This document shows positions 12,120 through 23,000 of a DNA stretch of 64,000 nucleotides, piece by piece (the stretch's first letter is position 1; each line of letters opens with the position of its first letter). The stretch covers positions 15,229,901-15,293,900 of the forward strand of contig JADWOT020000003.1 of assembly GCA_036345935.2 (NCBI GenBank). The letters run 5' to 3'. The position numbers were made by a program, and so were the translations under genes. This stretch comes from Taenia hydatigena. Lineage: Eukaryota; Platyhelminthes; Cestoda; Cyclophyllidea; Taeniidae. A model generated the notes under the pieces. That model made no database searches, had not been told where the DNA came from, and saw nothing but the letters and a program-made list of their open reading frames with translations.

Positions 12120-13370
12120 ACAAAAATGAAGTACACCTGAACCAATGGATTTCCACTTTGGCAGTAAATCACCCCTTCCATCAAGCAAGCTGAGAAAAAG
12201 AGGGTTTTATCCTCTTCTTTTTTGAAGCTAATACTAACGAGCTTTAAGGGTAGCTTATCTTTACTAGACTACCATTCATCAATAAAACGGTCTTAAAGCA
12301 CATATCCGTTCCCACCACTCTCCACAACACGTAAATTATGATTCTTGTATGCAACACAGCCAATCACCCTAAAGGAAGGTTACAACAACATGCAGCATGG
12401 AAGGCCGTCCTAATCATTCATCCCCTCATGTCAACTTTAACTACTCCGACTGCTAGCTATTTACAATTGGGCGTAGCTGATGCCCTCAAACCAATTTTCC
12501 TAATTGTTTCTGGGATTATCATTAGTCAAAGGAATCTACAATGCTCATTTCACGCCGCATTACTAGGTTTGCATATGCATTTAAATTACTTAGTGCAAAG
12601 GCTGATTTTACACTGTGTTCCATTGACTGTCTGCATCTCGTAACATCAAGCGCTCATGGCAATCAAATCAAACAGAATCCCATTCCCACCTGCCATTTTA
12701 CTTTTCGTGAGTTATCTTAACACGAGAAACCTCAATCGCATTCACTCACAGTCAAGAGCATTTCTCATCCATTTAGACTGAGTCGAACGGTCAATTCTTA
12801 TTCCTAGTAGAAGGCGATGTCGTCACTTCAATGTTCAACGCATAAAACTATCTGGACCATTGGGACCAATTCGCCGTCTACCAACGTTCAGACTTGCATC
12901 GCACCACTCATCTTGCTATTATCCACCTCAACCGGACTTCAAATAATTAAAATCACTCCATTATACCTTAATTCAATTTGCAATTAATGAAAGGTCACGT
13001 CGCACCATGAGCCATTATTCACGGGTTGTGTTTGTGAGAGATTTTATTACCATCTTGACATTCAAGTGTAGATTTCACCTCTTTCCTAGTTGAAAAACCC
13101 ATCGCAAACCCATTGGAGAGATTTGAGTTTGCTTCTTCCACATAACCTTATTTACCGAACAATTACTGTGATTGTCGAGGGACCTACTTTGTTGGTAGAA
13201 TCCATCATATTTTTTGTGCCTGCATACTGATGACTGCCTTAATTATCGTCAAGACATAAGTAGGTAGATCTTTCTTCCTTTGAAATGTGTCGATTGCTTT
13301 GCCAAATGGTCGCATTACTCAGTACCTCATATACACGTCGTGAAATCTATTTTGCGCAATTCCTAATTCA
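12120..13370 (+). repeat. left arm of long inverted repeat
   Basis: This 1,251 bp stretch reappears in reverse complement at 44232-45497, matching almost base for base apart from scattered substitutions and a few small indels. Similarity starts at ACAAAAATGAAG (12120) and stops at TTCCTAATTCA (13370). No terminal inverted repeats, poly-A tail, target-site duplication or transposase-like coding is visible. A 101-codon frame (12338-12643) is open in both arms, but its amino-acid changes look unconstrained. Confidence 0.9.
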
Positions 13371-16343
13371 TGCACCTCTCGGGTCCAGCTGACGAATGAA
13401 TGCAGCTTAATTATGCCTTGTGGCGGGTCGGATTTAGTGAATTAACGAAGCCTGTGAATTGGCGATCCTCCTGACGTGAGTGCGGCGCAGCGCATACATG
13501 TCACCCGCTCCTCATAGGTACGACACTGCACGCACAAATGCACAACTTTTCTCTCCGTGTGCATTCACTTTGACACTCTGGGCTTGATTAAGGCCTTCTC
13601 AGAGGCCATTTATTCTCCCTATTCGTGCAGTCTTCTGTCCTATCACTCTTGGTAGGAGGTTTAAACTATTGCTCCAAACACACCCGATTAAGAGACGGCA
13701 AGTCGTTTTGCATAAAGGGCGTCCTCCGTCGCATTGAGCAATTGAATTTAACACTCACATAATGGTGGCTCAATGCATGCAACAAATCACATTGATATTG
13801 GTGAGGCACCTAAGACTGCGGAGCGTTAAAAGCCTGTTTTCTGGAGGCCTCCTAAAGCACTTCTTTTCAATTATTGGCTACCCAATCGCGAAATTTAAGA
13901 ACAATTCTCCCCTACACAAATGCTGACACTGATCATTTGACATTATTTTTTGACAGAGTTTCGTCCTTCCCTATGCGTAACTGATTTCAAGTGTTTTGAC
14001 ACGCATATTCACACTGACAGTTGAAGAGATTAGAGCCTCATTTTTAAACACACCAACATGAGGATAAGCACCACATCGCATAGGTAGTGCGGTTGCAGAA
14101 GACATTTGTGCTGCAATTCCAAAGCACAAGTTAAGAATAAATGTTGATCAATGACCTTGATGAGCATTACAAAGCAAAGAGGAGCGTCCTCTAATGAATG
14201 TCTTAGTAACTCACTTCAATTTTAAACTCAAGGAAGCTATTTACGAAAGCGTTGGATTAATTTTTTTCAGTAAAGGTGACAAACAAAGTTACACGCTTTA
14301 TTATTTGTAAAAACTGTGCCGCATTCAAGATCGCCTCTGCCTTTCTGCATTCGCTGTATGGTTCATCCTAACCAAAATTTACTCCGTTTAAGCATCTTTA
14401 TGCTAATGGATGTCAAACTTGCTCAGATTGCATTCGTAGGCCAATAAGAAGGGAGGCTAGTCATTTCAGTTGATTGACAGCTAAGAAAAGGCTTGACACT
14501 GCATGGTTTATTGGTTGACAATCAGCAAGTGAACTAGCCAACCTGTTCATCTCGCATTAATGGTCGGCTGCTCGACGCTACTAACCCTGAAAATGAAATA
14601 AAATTGAAAACTTCTTTGCAGTTGATACCGGTAGAACGAAGCCAACATCTATCTGTGCAAGTAGAACATTGACTGGTTTGTGGAGTGGCTTTCACGGGAG
14701 TGCTCTTTGTTCCTGTCAAAGCCGTGGTCGATAAAGTCGAGTTTTAATTCAATTTGCCCTTACCATTTTGCATGCGAGTAAACTTTTCCAGAATTTCGAA
14801 CAAGTCACTTTCGAAAATTCACAAATTTCACATTGCACAGCATTGTCCCTACCACCGCTAATTCACATGTGCGTGAACGAGTCGGTAGAATTTTTCTCCG
14901 AGTTTAATTTGCTAATTGAATTTTCATGTATGCTTCCTTAAAACGAATTTGAAATGTATTATGAGTATGATTAGGGATTCGTCACTACCTCTCCTTCCTT
15001 CTACTTGGCACTGGCGCACATCACCTACAAAATACGCGCCCTCAGCTCTCCACTCAACTCACTTCGCATTTGGTGGGAGACACTTCTGATGGAAGCTGTC
15101 TCAAGCGCCTAATCAAAGTCAAATTAGTGAAAACCTCTCCACTTTATATCCAGTATGAGGCAAGATTCAGTGTGACTTGCGTGACTGCTTAATTACGTTA
15201 ATGGAGGCAATCAGGTGTTGTGCGATTCCGTGAAAAGGCACTCACATTTTTGAAAGGCACTAATTAATACTCTTTGTATGAATGCAATCTTATGCCTGTG
15301 CGACACTTACCCAACCTAAAAACATTAATCGCGTCACCTTAACTTGATCTGATCCAAGAAAGCCCTGACACTGTTTTACTTAATTCTCTTATGACTCTCC
15401 GTTACAATTCGTACAAGAACTGCGCAAAATTTTGGCTACTATTGCTTACTAATGCATATAAGCTGACTCCGTTATCTGACTCCTCGTTTTCTAGATTGCC
15501 TCGGTTCTTTTACCAAATTACTGTGAAGGTGGAAAAAATGGAAAAAAATGCAGTGCTGTTAGCCATAGCCCGAAGAGATAACTTTTATTATTTGCCTGAT
15601 ACCTGAGGAAAATTATAAGTTTCAGCGTCTTAATGCTTTAGGTAGTACAAACTTAAACGCTGCTAAACCATGAGGATAGCACCTAGACCTTATTTATTTA
15701 TTTAGGCACATTAGAAATGAACTTGACACTAAATGTTGTTTTTGCACGCAACGAGATCGGTGAAAGATCATAGGGTTTCTTTACTATGTAATCTACTGTA
15801 AAACCTGTGGTAGCTCAATGTGGTATTTAAATTTCCTGTCAGTAACTATAGAGGAAATCCAAATTTGGTGGTTTTTCATCAAAGTTAAGCGTTTCTCTTA
15901 ATGCTTACGTCGTTGCCTTGATTACCACCATAGCCATTAAGTAGATTATTCCATCAGTTACAGAGATCTTGTGAGTATGGTCCTATAAGGTAGCAAGCAT
16001 TAGTCTAGGCAAAGCGAGTGATGCTACCTAAGATATGAAATTTAAGAATAAAGAAATTTCTGTTAAATAACATCTATTTATTTTCATGTTTTATTCGCCT
16101 TTGAGTGGTGAATCGGAACATTTGATGTGCTGAGACGAAAGATACAACTTCACGGCTAATGTGCGCCTAATCTACAAGCCTAGTATGTAGCATTGCTGTA
16201 GTCATAAAACGGTTCGATACAGTGCAAAATAAATATCAGTACAGCGTAATACACGCAAAAATAGCATAAAATGCTTGACGCTCAGTACATTTATTCGTCA
16301 GGCGTAGAGAAGAAATCGGAAACAAGGGGTGTGTTGACAGGAT
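13371..16343. other. non-coding spacer before small RS gene
   Basis: About 3 kb without a recognisable exon, RNA gene or repeat-family member. On the minus strand, 16290-16295 reads AATAAA, about 50 nt past the stop of the neighbouring gene, and is its likely polyadenylation signal. A 71-codon plus-strand frame at 15391-15606 was judged random. Confidence 0.45.
16290..16295 (-). terminator. candidate polyadenylation signal of small RS gene
   Basis: AATAAA on the minus strand, about 50 nt downstream of the TGA at 16344-16346. Position and sequence suit 3' end formation for the gene at 16344-17574. Confidence 0.5.
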
Positions 16344-17574
16344 TCATTTCCTACCAGGTGCACTTTTTCCCGGCGATATTTGAAATTGGAAGACCGGGGT
16401 AGGTGGAACCGAGGGCTGCATTTGTGGTGCGCCGATCTGCGAGCTCTGACACGGCCAGTTCATCATTCCGTTCTGGTAGGGATACATAGGCGGCTGCATA
16501 TGGTGTGCATGCATCATTCCCGGTTGGGTCATTGGCGCTCCTGGTGCACCATACGGTGGCAGCATACTGTTGGGCATCTGCGGCATCATCGCATTAGGCA
16601 TCATTCCGCTTTGCATTGGATATACTCCATTCATGGGCACGCCTCCGTAGCCTGGCTGAAGATTTATAGCGATTTACTTAGGTAGATAATGCATCGTCTA
16701 CCACTGATTTAACACTTTTGTCCGATTATGTACTGGATTAAGTACAAATCATAGTTTGAATGGATTGAAAGCTTCCAATTAACCGAACTACGAAATAGCG
16801 CTCAGTGCAAAATCAGAAACCTAAGTAAGTAAGGTTACGAAAAATTGGCTATTTCACCAAGCAAACTAGAACTTTCAGCCGATCAAACTGTTGGCTCTTC
16901 AAATTGAACGGTACTCATAGTTGTAGGAAAGATTTCGTACTGCGCTAAAAAGCATTGTTACGATGAAAAATCTACATTAAGCCCATTGCCAAATTATTGC
17001 ATATCAGGCCAAGGGTGCCACAAAACGAATTAACAATCCATTCAATTGCATTTAGAAAACCGTTCATTAGGTTATAACGTGACTCATGTGAATAAAACGA
17101 GTCCATAATTCTGTCGTGAAGCAACAGTGTAACCGATACGACTGATTCCACAAAGGCTAACAAATTACCAGCTACAACTTAAAATGTATGCTGGTGAAAA
17201 AGAACTATGTATGTAATTGGTCATCGAAAAAAATGGAAACAAATTATCCACCCAAAAATATGAAGCTTATTCTTTGTGGAAAATTAATGCGTTTAGCTCT
17301 TAAAAGTACCTACTTGATATACAGAAAACATCCTCATATCCGGTCTTTTGTCATAATATCTTTCCTAAAACAAAATTTGTAAGAAAAGAATGCACTTACT
17401 GCATGCCTGGACCGGGATCGCCTGTAACCTCGACTAAGGAAATGTAATCAAGAAAATAGGTGCTTACCTGCGATCGCTGCTAGACGAGCTACTGCTGCTG
17501 CTACTACTGCTACTGCTAGTTGTGCTGACGCTACGCCGCCTACCTCCACGTTGACTCTTCCTTGTCTTTCCCAT
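16344..17574 (-). CDS. small Ser/Arg-rich then Met/Pro-rich protein, function unknown
   Basis: Three exons with agreeing phases: 17468-17574, 17400-17433 and 16344-16655 (minus strand). Introns of 34 and 744 nt have GT-AG borders (GTAAGC, GTAAGT). The product is 150 residues. Residues 1-47 are basic with 14 consecutive serines (20-33) followed by RSRGYRRSRSRHA, an RS-type segment typical of splicing-associated or chromatin-bound proteins. Residues 48-150 are rich in Met, Pro, Gln and Gly with repeated NAMMPQMPNSM-like units and no fold I recognise. The middle exon is only 34 nt. The whole protein is low complexity and probably disordered. A role in RNA processing is a guess from composition; the first ATG (17574) and the phase agreement make the gene itself credible. 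Confidence 0.7.
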
Positions 17575-18037
17575 AATTACTGCTTATCGAGCACTGAAGG
17601 TCACATACCGTACTATTTATTTTCGTAGGTTAAAAGAAACGCTAAGGACAAGGGCATCAGTAAGCTTTATGCTGAAGTAAATACATCGACAAATAAAATA
17701 AAGAGGGATGCCACATTTGGCATAACTTAATTTTAGCTTCCAAACCAAGTTTTTAAAATGTCCAATAGTTTTGCATAATTTTTATTGTTTGAACCACAAT
17801 ACCAATAAAAAGTTCAAATGCAAATAAAAATCAACAATCGAATTAAGGGTGCAAAAATTACCCATAAAGTATAATTGATCAGAACAAACATTTAACATAT
17901 ATCCTTAAAACCCTTGTAAAAATGACAGCTATAGCCATTAAACCTTTTTAAATGATGATGCTTCGTACATCAACGAAACATTTTGTCATCGAACGTTTAA
18001 TTCTACTTTCTGTAGAACGGACACGAAGAGCCCCACT
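17575..18037. other. 5' flank of the small RS gene
   Basis: AT-rich intergenic DNA between the RS gene start and the LTR remnants. It would contain the RS gene promoter; no specific element was recognised. Confidence 0.4.
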
Positions 18038-18410
18038 GTAACGTACCAAGACTTCTCCTAAGACAAGTGAACCTATAATGCTAGTGTAGTGTTCCAAGGC
18101 TCCCTCGAAGGCAAAGAAAGGCAGAACGCTAGAGTAGAATATGTATATTTAACGGACAGAAGGAAATAAGCTGCTGAAATGCCTCGGAGGCCAGCCTACG
18201 GAGCTAGGGCAATAGGGCCACCTCTGTTACCCTGACCATCACTGGCAGTTTAAGCAAACAAAGTACTACAGCTAGGGCAGAATATACATACGCAAAAGGC
18301 GGAAGAAACAAGGTTACTGGCATGATACGAAGGCCACCCTACGTGGCTGGGAGTTAATCGCCATCCTACTGACCAAAATTAAGATTGACAATCAGGACAA
18401 ACAAAGCGAT
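18038..18410 (-). mobile_element. old diverged TRIM LTR, split by a younger LTR
   Basis: Two pieces of one diverged LTR (18038-18084 and 18271-about 18410) become continuous when the intervening 186 bp solo LTR is removed: ...CCTATAATGCTAG then GGCAGAATATAC... reproduces the usual LTR order. The variant bases (GACTTCTCC, CAAAATTAAGATTGAC) ally it with the old copy at 9.8-10.9 kb. It is therefore an older family member that served as an insertion target. Confidence 0.7.
18085..18270 (-). mobile_element. solo TRIM LTR nested in an older LTR
   Basis: A single 186 bp LTR (TGTAG...CTACA) with a perfect 5 bp target-site duplication, GCTAG, at 18080-18084 and 18271-18275. The duplicated bases are themselves LTR sequence of the older element. 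Intact duplications around a solo LTR indicate LTR-LTR recombination after insertion. Confidence 0.88.
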
Positions 18411-19011
18411 TCATACAATGCATATCTTCTAAAGTCTTTGGCGCTATATATATAGAGTTAGATTTATTTGGGATATTCTGCCTTGTGTGGCTTTGCCGCC
18501 CTATTTATCTCTCTCCATTTATTTTACTAGTGCAAAATTTTTTGGCTTAAGCAAATATTATTTTAGGAATTAACAGCTGATTTTGAGGAACGAACTTTAA
18601 TTATATTTAGCTGATTGCAATTATTGATCGGCACTTTAGTCATGAAATTGAGTCGGTATTACATGCACATAAAGAGTATTTACGAGCTTAAACAGTACTG
18701 TCTTAACGCTACTTATTATATAGAATTAAACATGCAACCATGCCCCAAGCTGTTTTAATTGGCTCCATTCACACGCACGCGTTACGAATTAGACTTTTGG
18801 GTCTTGTAGTTGTCCTTCGTTGGCGGGCGTTACGTGGGTAGCTTTATTTTCTGCGTCTTACTTCGCTACTACCGGTGCCTTCTATTCCCTTTTACGAAAT
18901 CCTACTGGTAATTACTATATCTACCCTGTATTCGCTCATTGCATTTGCTTTCTTCATATTTTGTTAACCACTTAGATTTGGTCCCAGTTTTAACTTTGGC
19001 TCCTGCAAAAC
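18411..19011 (+). promoter_or_regulatory. upstream region of RBMX2
   Basis: About 600 bp between LTR remnants and the RBMX2 start codon, expected to hold its promoter and 5' UTR. Pyrimidine-rich AG sites (for example TTAACCACTTAG near 18975) could be an upstream 3' splice site, as flatworm mRNAs are often trans-spliced, but this cannot be shown here. Confidence 0.35.
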
Positions 19012-19911
19012 ATGAATCCAATTACGCAAACAAAGAATCAAAATGCAATGAACGAGCGTGAACTCCACCTCGGGTATACAGGTACAGAAAGCAGTTGGCA
19101 CCGACAGTACAAAGACTCTGCCTGGATCTTCGTTGGCGGTCTGAGCTACGACTTGACAGAAGGCGATGTGATCTGTGTGTTCTCACAATACGGTGAAATC
19201 GCTAACATAAACCTCGTGCGAGACGCAGATACTGGACGTTCTAAGGGATTTGCTTTTGTCTGTTATGAAAACCAAAAGAGCACCGTTCTCGCTACAGACA
19301 ATCTCAATGGAATAAAACTCGCCGGTCGCATAATTCGTGTTGATCATGTGGAGAAGTATAGAGTTCCCACCGTCGGTGTGACGAAGGTTGGACGTCAAGA
19401 CGCTAATCAGGTTCCTACAAGTGTTGATGGTAATGAGGTCCCCTCCGTAACTGACTACGTTCGCGAGCATGGTTGTGGACCTGGGGCGATGCGAAGAATC
19501 CTAGAACTCCAAAAGATCAACAAGACCTCCCAAGAATCTTCGCAGTCTAACGGATCCCATGTGGACAGATCGCCCTCTCCACCGCGTAGGTCTCATCGTC
19601 TCTCCTCACAACAATTTGCGCCTTATCATAGTAGATCTCCCTCTGTATCACCACCACGCCGCAGACAAGATCCATCTCTACTCAGAGAAAGAAGTTCCAA
19701 TCGCAGGCGTCCTTTAGTCCACCAAAGATTAGCTCGTTCCCCTGAGCCAACTGATACTTTCTCCGCAAGACACAAACTAGGAGCACACCGAAGGGATTCG
19801 TCTATACCCAGACAAAGAAGCAGGCTAACTTACAGCTCCTTCCCTATGCACGGTCTTAGGCATCGCGACCGCTCTCGAAGCTCCTCTTACCGACGAAAAG
19901 TGGAATCGTAG
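19012..19911 (+). CDS. RBMX2: RBMX2, RRM-containing splicing factor (RES complex, Ist3/Snu17 family)
   Basis: An intronless frame of 299 residues. The family counterpart, yeast Ist3/Snu17, is a core of the RES complex that binds pre-mRNA in the activated spliceosome. The signature N-terminus (NERELHLG then SSWHRQYKDSAWIFVGG) leads into one RRM with RNP2 IFVGGL (residues 39-44) and RNP1 KGFAFVCY (78-85), closed by GRIIRVDHVEKYRVP. The second half is Arg/Ser/Pro-rich (SPSPPRRSHR, SPPRRRQDP) and probably disordered. Length is close to animal family members. The ATG at 19012 is the first in frame and another follows at residue 13; the first fits the alignment of the conserved N-terminus. Lack of introns in an intron-rich neighbourhood may mean retroposition, but the frame is intact. 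Its 3' end faces MED23. Confidence 0.93.
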   Translation: MNPITQTKNQNAMNERELHLGYTGTESSWHRQYKDSAWIFVGGLSYDLTEGDVICVFSQYGEIANINLVRDADTGRSKGFAFVCYENQKSTVLATDNLNGIKLAGRIIRVDHVEKYRVPTVGVTKVGRQDANQVPTSVDGNEVPSVTDYVREHGCGPGAMRRILELQKINKTSQESSQSNGSHVDRSPSPPRRSHRLSSQQFAPYHSRSPSVSPPRRRQDPSLLRERSSNRRRPLVHQRLARSPEPTDTFSARHKLGAHRRDSSIPRQRSRLTYSSFPMHGLRHRDRSRSSSYRRKVES

Positions 19912-20048
19912 GAACTTCTCAAAAGCTATGTAAAAATAATGCATTTGTTCTTGCTTTTCAGTGGTTTTGATAAATTCACATGGTTTTTATTTTTCACTTG
20001 AAAACAATGAAACCGGATTTAGCTACTTTTACACTGACATGAAACTGT
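19912..20048. other. tail-to-tail gap between RBMX2 and MED23
   Basis: Only 137 bp separate the two stop codons, so the 3' UTRs must be short or overlap. A minus-strand AATAAA (19986-19991) would serve MED23, and AATAAT near 19935 could serve RBMX2. Confidence 0.5.
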
Positions 20049-23000
20049 TCAAAAGAATTCGTCACTTATTCCGGTAGGTGGTCGAGCGGCAGCTCGGTAT
20101 TCCCGATCCTCGAAAATTGGGTAGACGGTATCGGTAGGGTTGTTGGCCTTGTTACAAGCAGTAGTGGTGGGTGTAGAGAAAACGAACTTGAGACACGTCT
20201 GGAGATGCGGTCTCATTCTGCTTAAAAGGCCTTGAACCTCGTCCTGCACCGCTTTGCCCACGTAGGTGTATTTGATGTGATACAGCAAATCGGCTATCGT
20301 GTCCACATGATAGAGAGGTACTCCCTTCGCCGCTAACGCCTCATCAACCTGCTGTACTGCCTTGTAGAGACTTACTGTCAGCTGTAAACGGTTAGACATC
20401 GATGTGAGATATGTAAACAGAAGTCGGTCCAACCCAACAAGCTGTCATCCATTCTTTGGATCGAATTAAGTAGCTCAATTCATAGAGGATTCAGGTCATT
20501 ACGAAAGGGCGACTGCTAATTACCAAACTCCCAGATTCCTCATCTGAGTAAAAAGATTCATGAACGTCTCGTATATGCGCTGTTCATCTGGTGACTGCTT
20601 TAACTGCTAGGTTTGAAGCTCGACATTCCAGGATTTTCAGTGGCTAAGCATGTTTTACATCAGAGAGACGTATCATCGTCTTTTCAAAAGCATATTTTGG
20701 TCTGCGATTACTTCATAATCGATCTTGTAATAGTAACATGGTTTCAAGTGTTACTCTGCAAACTACTGAATCGGTGTAGGCAACTCGGTTTCAACAAGTG
20801 AAGTGTTTGGTCAGGAGGTCAATCTCGCAAATGAGCCAGGTAGCGTTAGAGACCGATCTTGGAAATAAAATTGGTGAGTTCTATCGGCGCTTCATATTTA
20901 ATGATCCAATACGAAAAGCAGTGTTCGTAGTGATCCCAAAGGCGACATTCGTGTAGCGTAGTCTCGCGGCCTTGTGCCATCCTTAGATATGATTCATTTA
21001 GACACCAACAAGGCGTATAGCCATCCGTTGTCCTTGAAACGCTCAGCTTGGACGTCACTAAAATGGATGCTTTTGGAGAAGCTATGCTTTTTTCCAAGTT
21101 TGTCGGAATCAAGAGCTTACGGGGATAATAACATCGAATCTAACCCACCTACGCTATTAGTCTAGCATTGTTATTTAATTTAATGCTAAAAGAAAGCAGA
21201 TAGACGACTTAGGAACTTACATCAACAATGGTTGATTTGTCGTTGCTCAGTGCTTTCATGGGCGGAGTAATCATCGAAAACGCCATCAACAACTTGGCCT
21301 CATTGTTGACATACTTGAGCACGAATTCATCGAAGATTCTGTAAAAGATGAGAAAAGCAGATTGCTTGCATGTAGACGAATGAGTTGCATTGATCACTTG
21401 ATGCGCGACGCCTGTGAACATAAAATTTTTTGGTCTTCGACACTATTTACTGCCTTTTGTCTCGAGTGGTAAGTAGTATGCAGAACTTTAATGCCAACGC
21501 AGTATTATTGCTATCTTGTTTCAGTGCGAACATGCAAATTGCCTATGGTAAGAACTACTAGATTCTATTCCATTGAAATGTGCATAGTCGGCGCTGCTAC
21601 AGGAAGAGGAAAACTTTACTAACCGAATCAGAGTTGGATTATCATTCAAATTAGCGTGGCTCCAAATGGCATGCCAGACAGCAGCTTTGAAGAGGTGATT
21701 GGGCAGGGTATCTCCTTGGGGGAGTTGCGGCGGCAGAATGGTCTCAAAGAATCGCACCGACGAGGTGTGTGGACGACCCAGCACCTCCCAGTTCGCCTCC
21801 TCACTGTCCTGCTGGTGGAATTTCAGTGCTGCCTCCTCAGCCTCCTTCTGCTCCCTGAAAATCGTGAGTCGAACCGGTTGGTCAGTGAGGGCGCGACGAC
21901 GACGAAACATCTTCAACAGCTGAGCTGGTGGGTAGGGCGACAATTCAGTGCCCGTCTTCAAGGTCAACAGAACCGAGGGCCATTGCTCCGAGTCGTTGAA
22001 ACAAGGGTCGTGAATGAGGGAGCAAGTCAGGCAAAGAATGTTGTGTCGAAATATAAACTGAAAGGCAGGAAAGTGTAGTCGCTTGAAGGCCTTTCTACCT
22101 AGGTCAGTAATACTTCTTCCTTACTTCCTGCAGGTAAAAAAACAACCAATCCTGCATAACAAACAAAAAGTAACGCTTGCCCAAAGTTGTCGCATCTGTA
22201 TGCAATTAAGATAAAAATAGTGCCACTGTGTGCCTTCGCCTGTAGTTTTCGCACTCACTGCCAAATTAAGTCGACACTGTTCCAGCAAGGTATGATCAAT
22301 GGGATTGCCTATTAACCTCCTATACAGCTCTGCTGCCTTGTATTACATGGGTTATCAGACTGATCCGATCCTCTGCCGTATAGTAAAAAGCTAATAGAAG
22401 CAGCTACGTTCCTTGACCTCCACATCTTACCTAACTCAATTAAGTTGCTGCAAGTATCAATAGGGGCTGTACTTAAGGAAACATAAGCACTATTAGCCTG
22501 TGCATTAGGGTACAGGAGAAAAAAAATAGACGCGTCACACTACCGTTGCCGATATGCGGCTGAAATTGTGTCCGCAATGGGTTTTAAAGACTACGGTTCA
22601 AAATCTTGCGACTTAATCTGTCGAATTGATGCAATAAAGAACGAACTCACCGGTAAAACCGAGACAAGAGCACCGACAACATTCAACCATTTATGAAAAT
22701 CACCTGACCCCGAGCTAGAACATTAAAAATAATAAGAATGGAAAAATGCACGGCTGTAGCTTTTTGTTAGCAAAAGATTAAAAAACGTTTGGTGTGTGAA
22801 AATTGCAGGAACGACTGATAAGTTTATTTTACAAAGTGTTAAAGCATCTAGTGTCAAAAAAACGTGCGACGGAAGATGTGAGAAAAAGTGCACCGCCCAC
22901 GTAAGCAGTAGCATTCAATAACCATTTGTGAAGATTATGCAAGAAAAAATACGCAAAAAATGCAATAAAGCGATTTTAATGACTCTATGGCTGGTGACTA

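Noticed and set aside
12338..12643. 101-codon frame conserved in both inverted-repeat arms as a possible gene
   Set aside because: It is open in both arms, but the arms are nearly identical DNA anyway; the amino-acid replacements are scattered and non-conservative, and there is no recognisable domain.
17468..17530. Simple trinucleotide microsatellite
   Set aside because: The AGC/AGT run is in frame within a spliced coding exon and encodes the polyserine tract.
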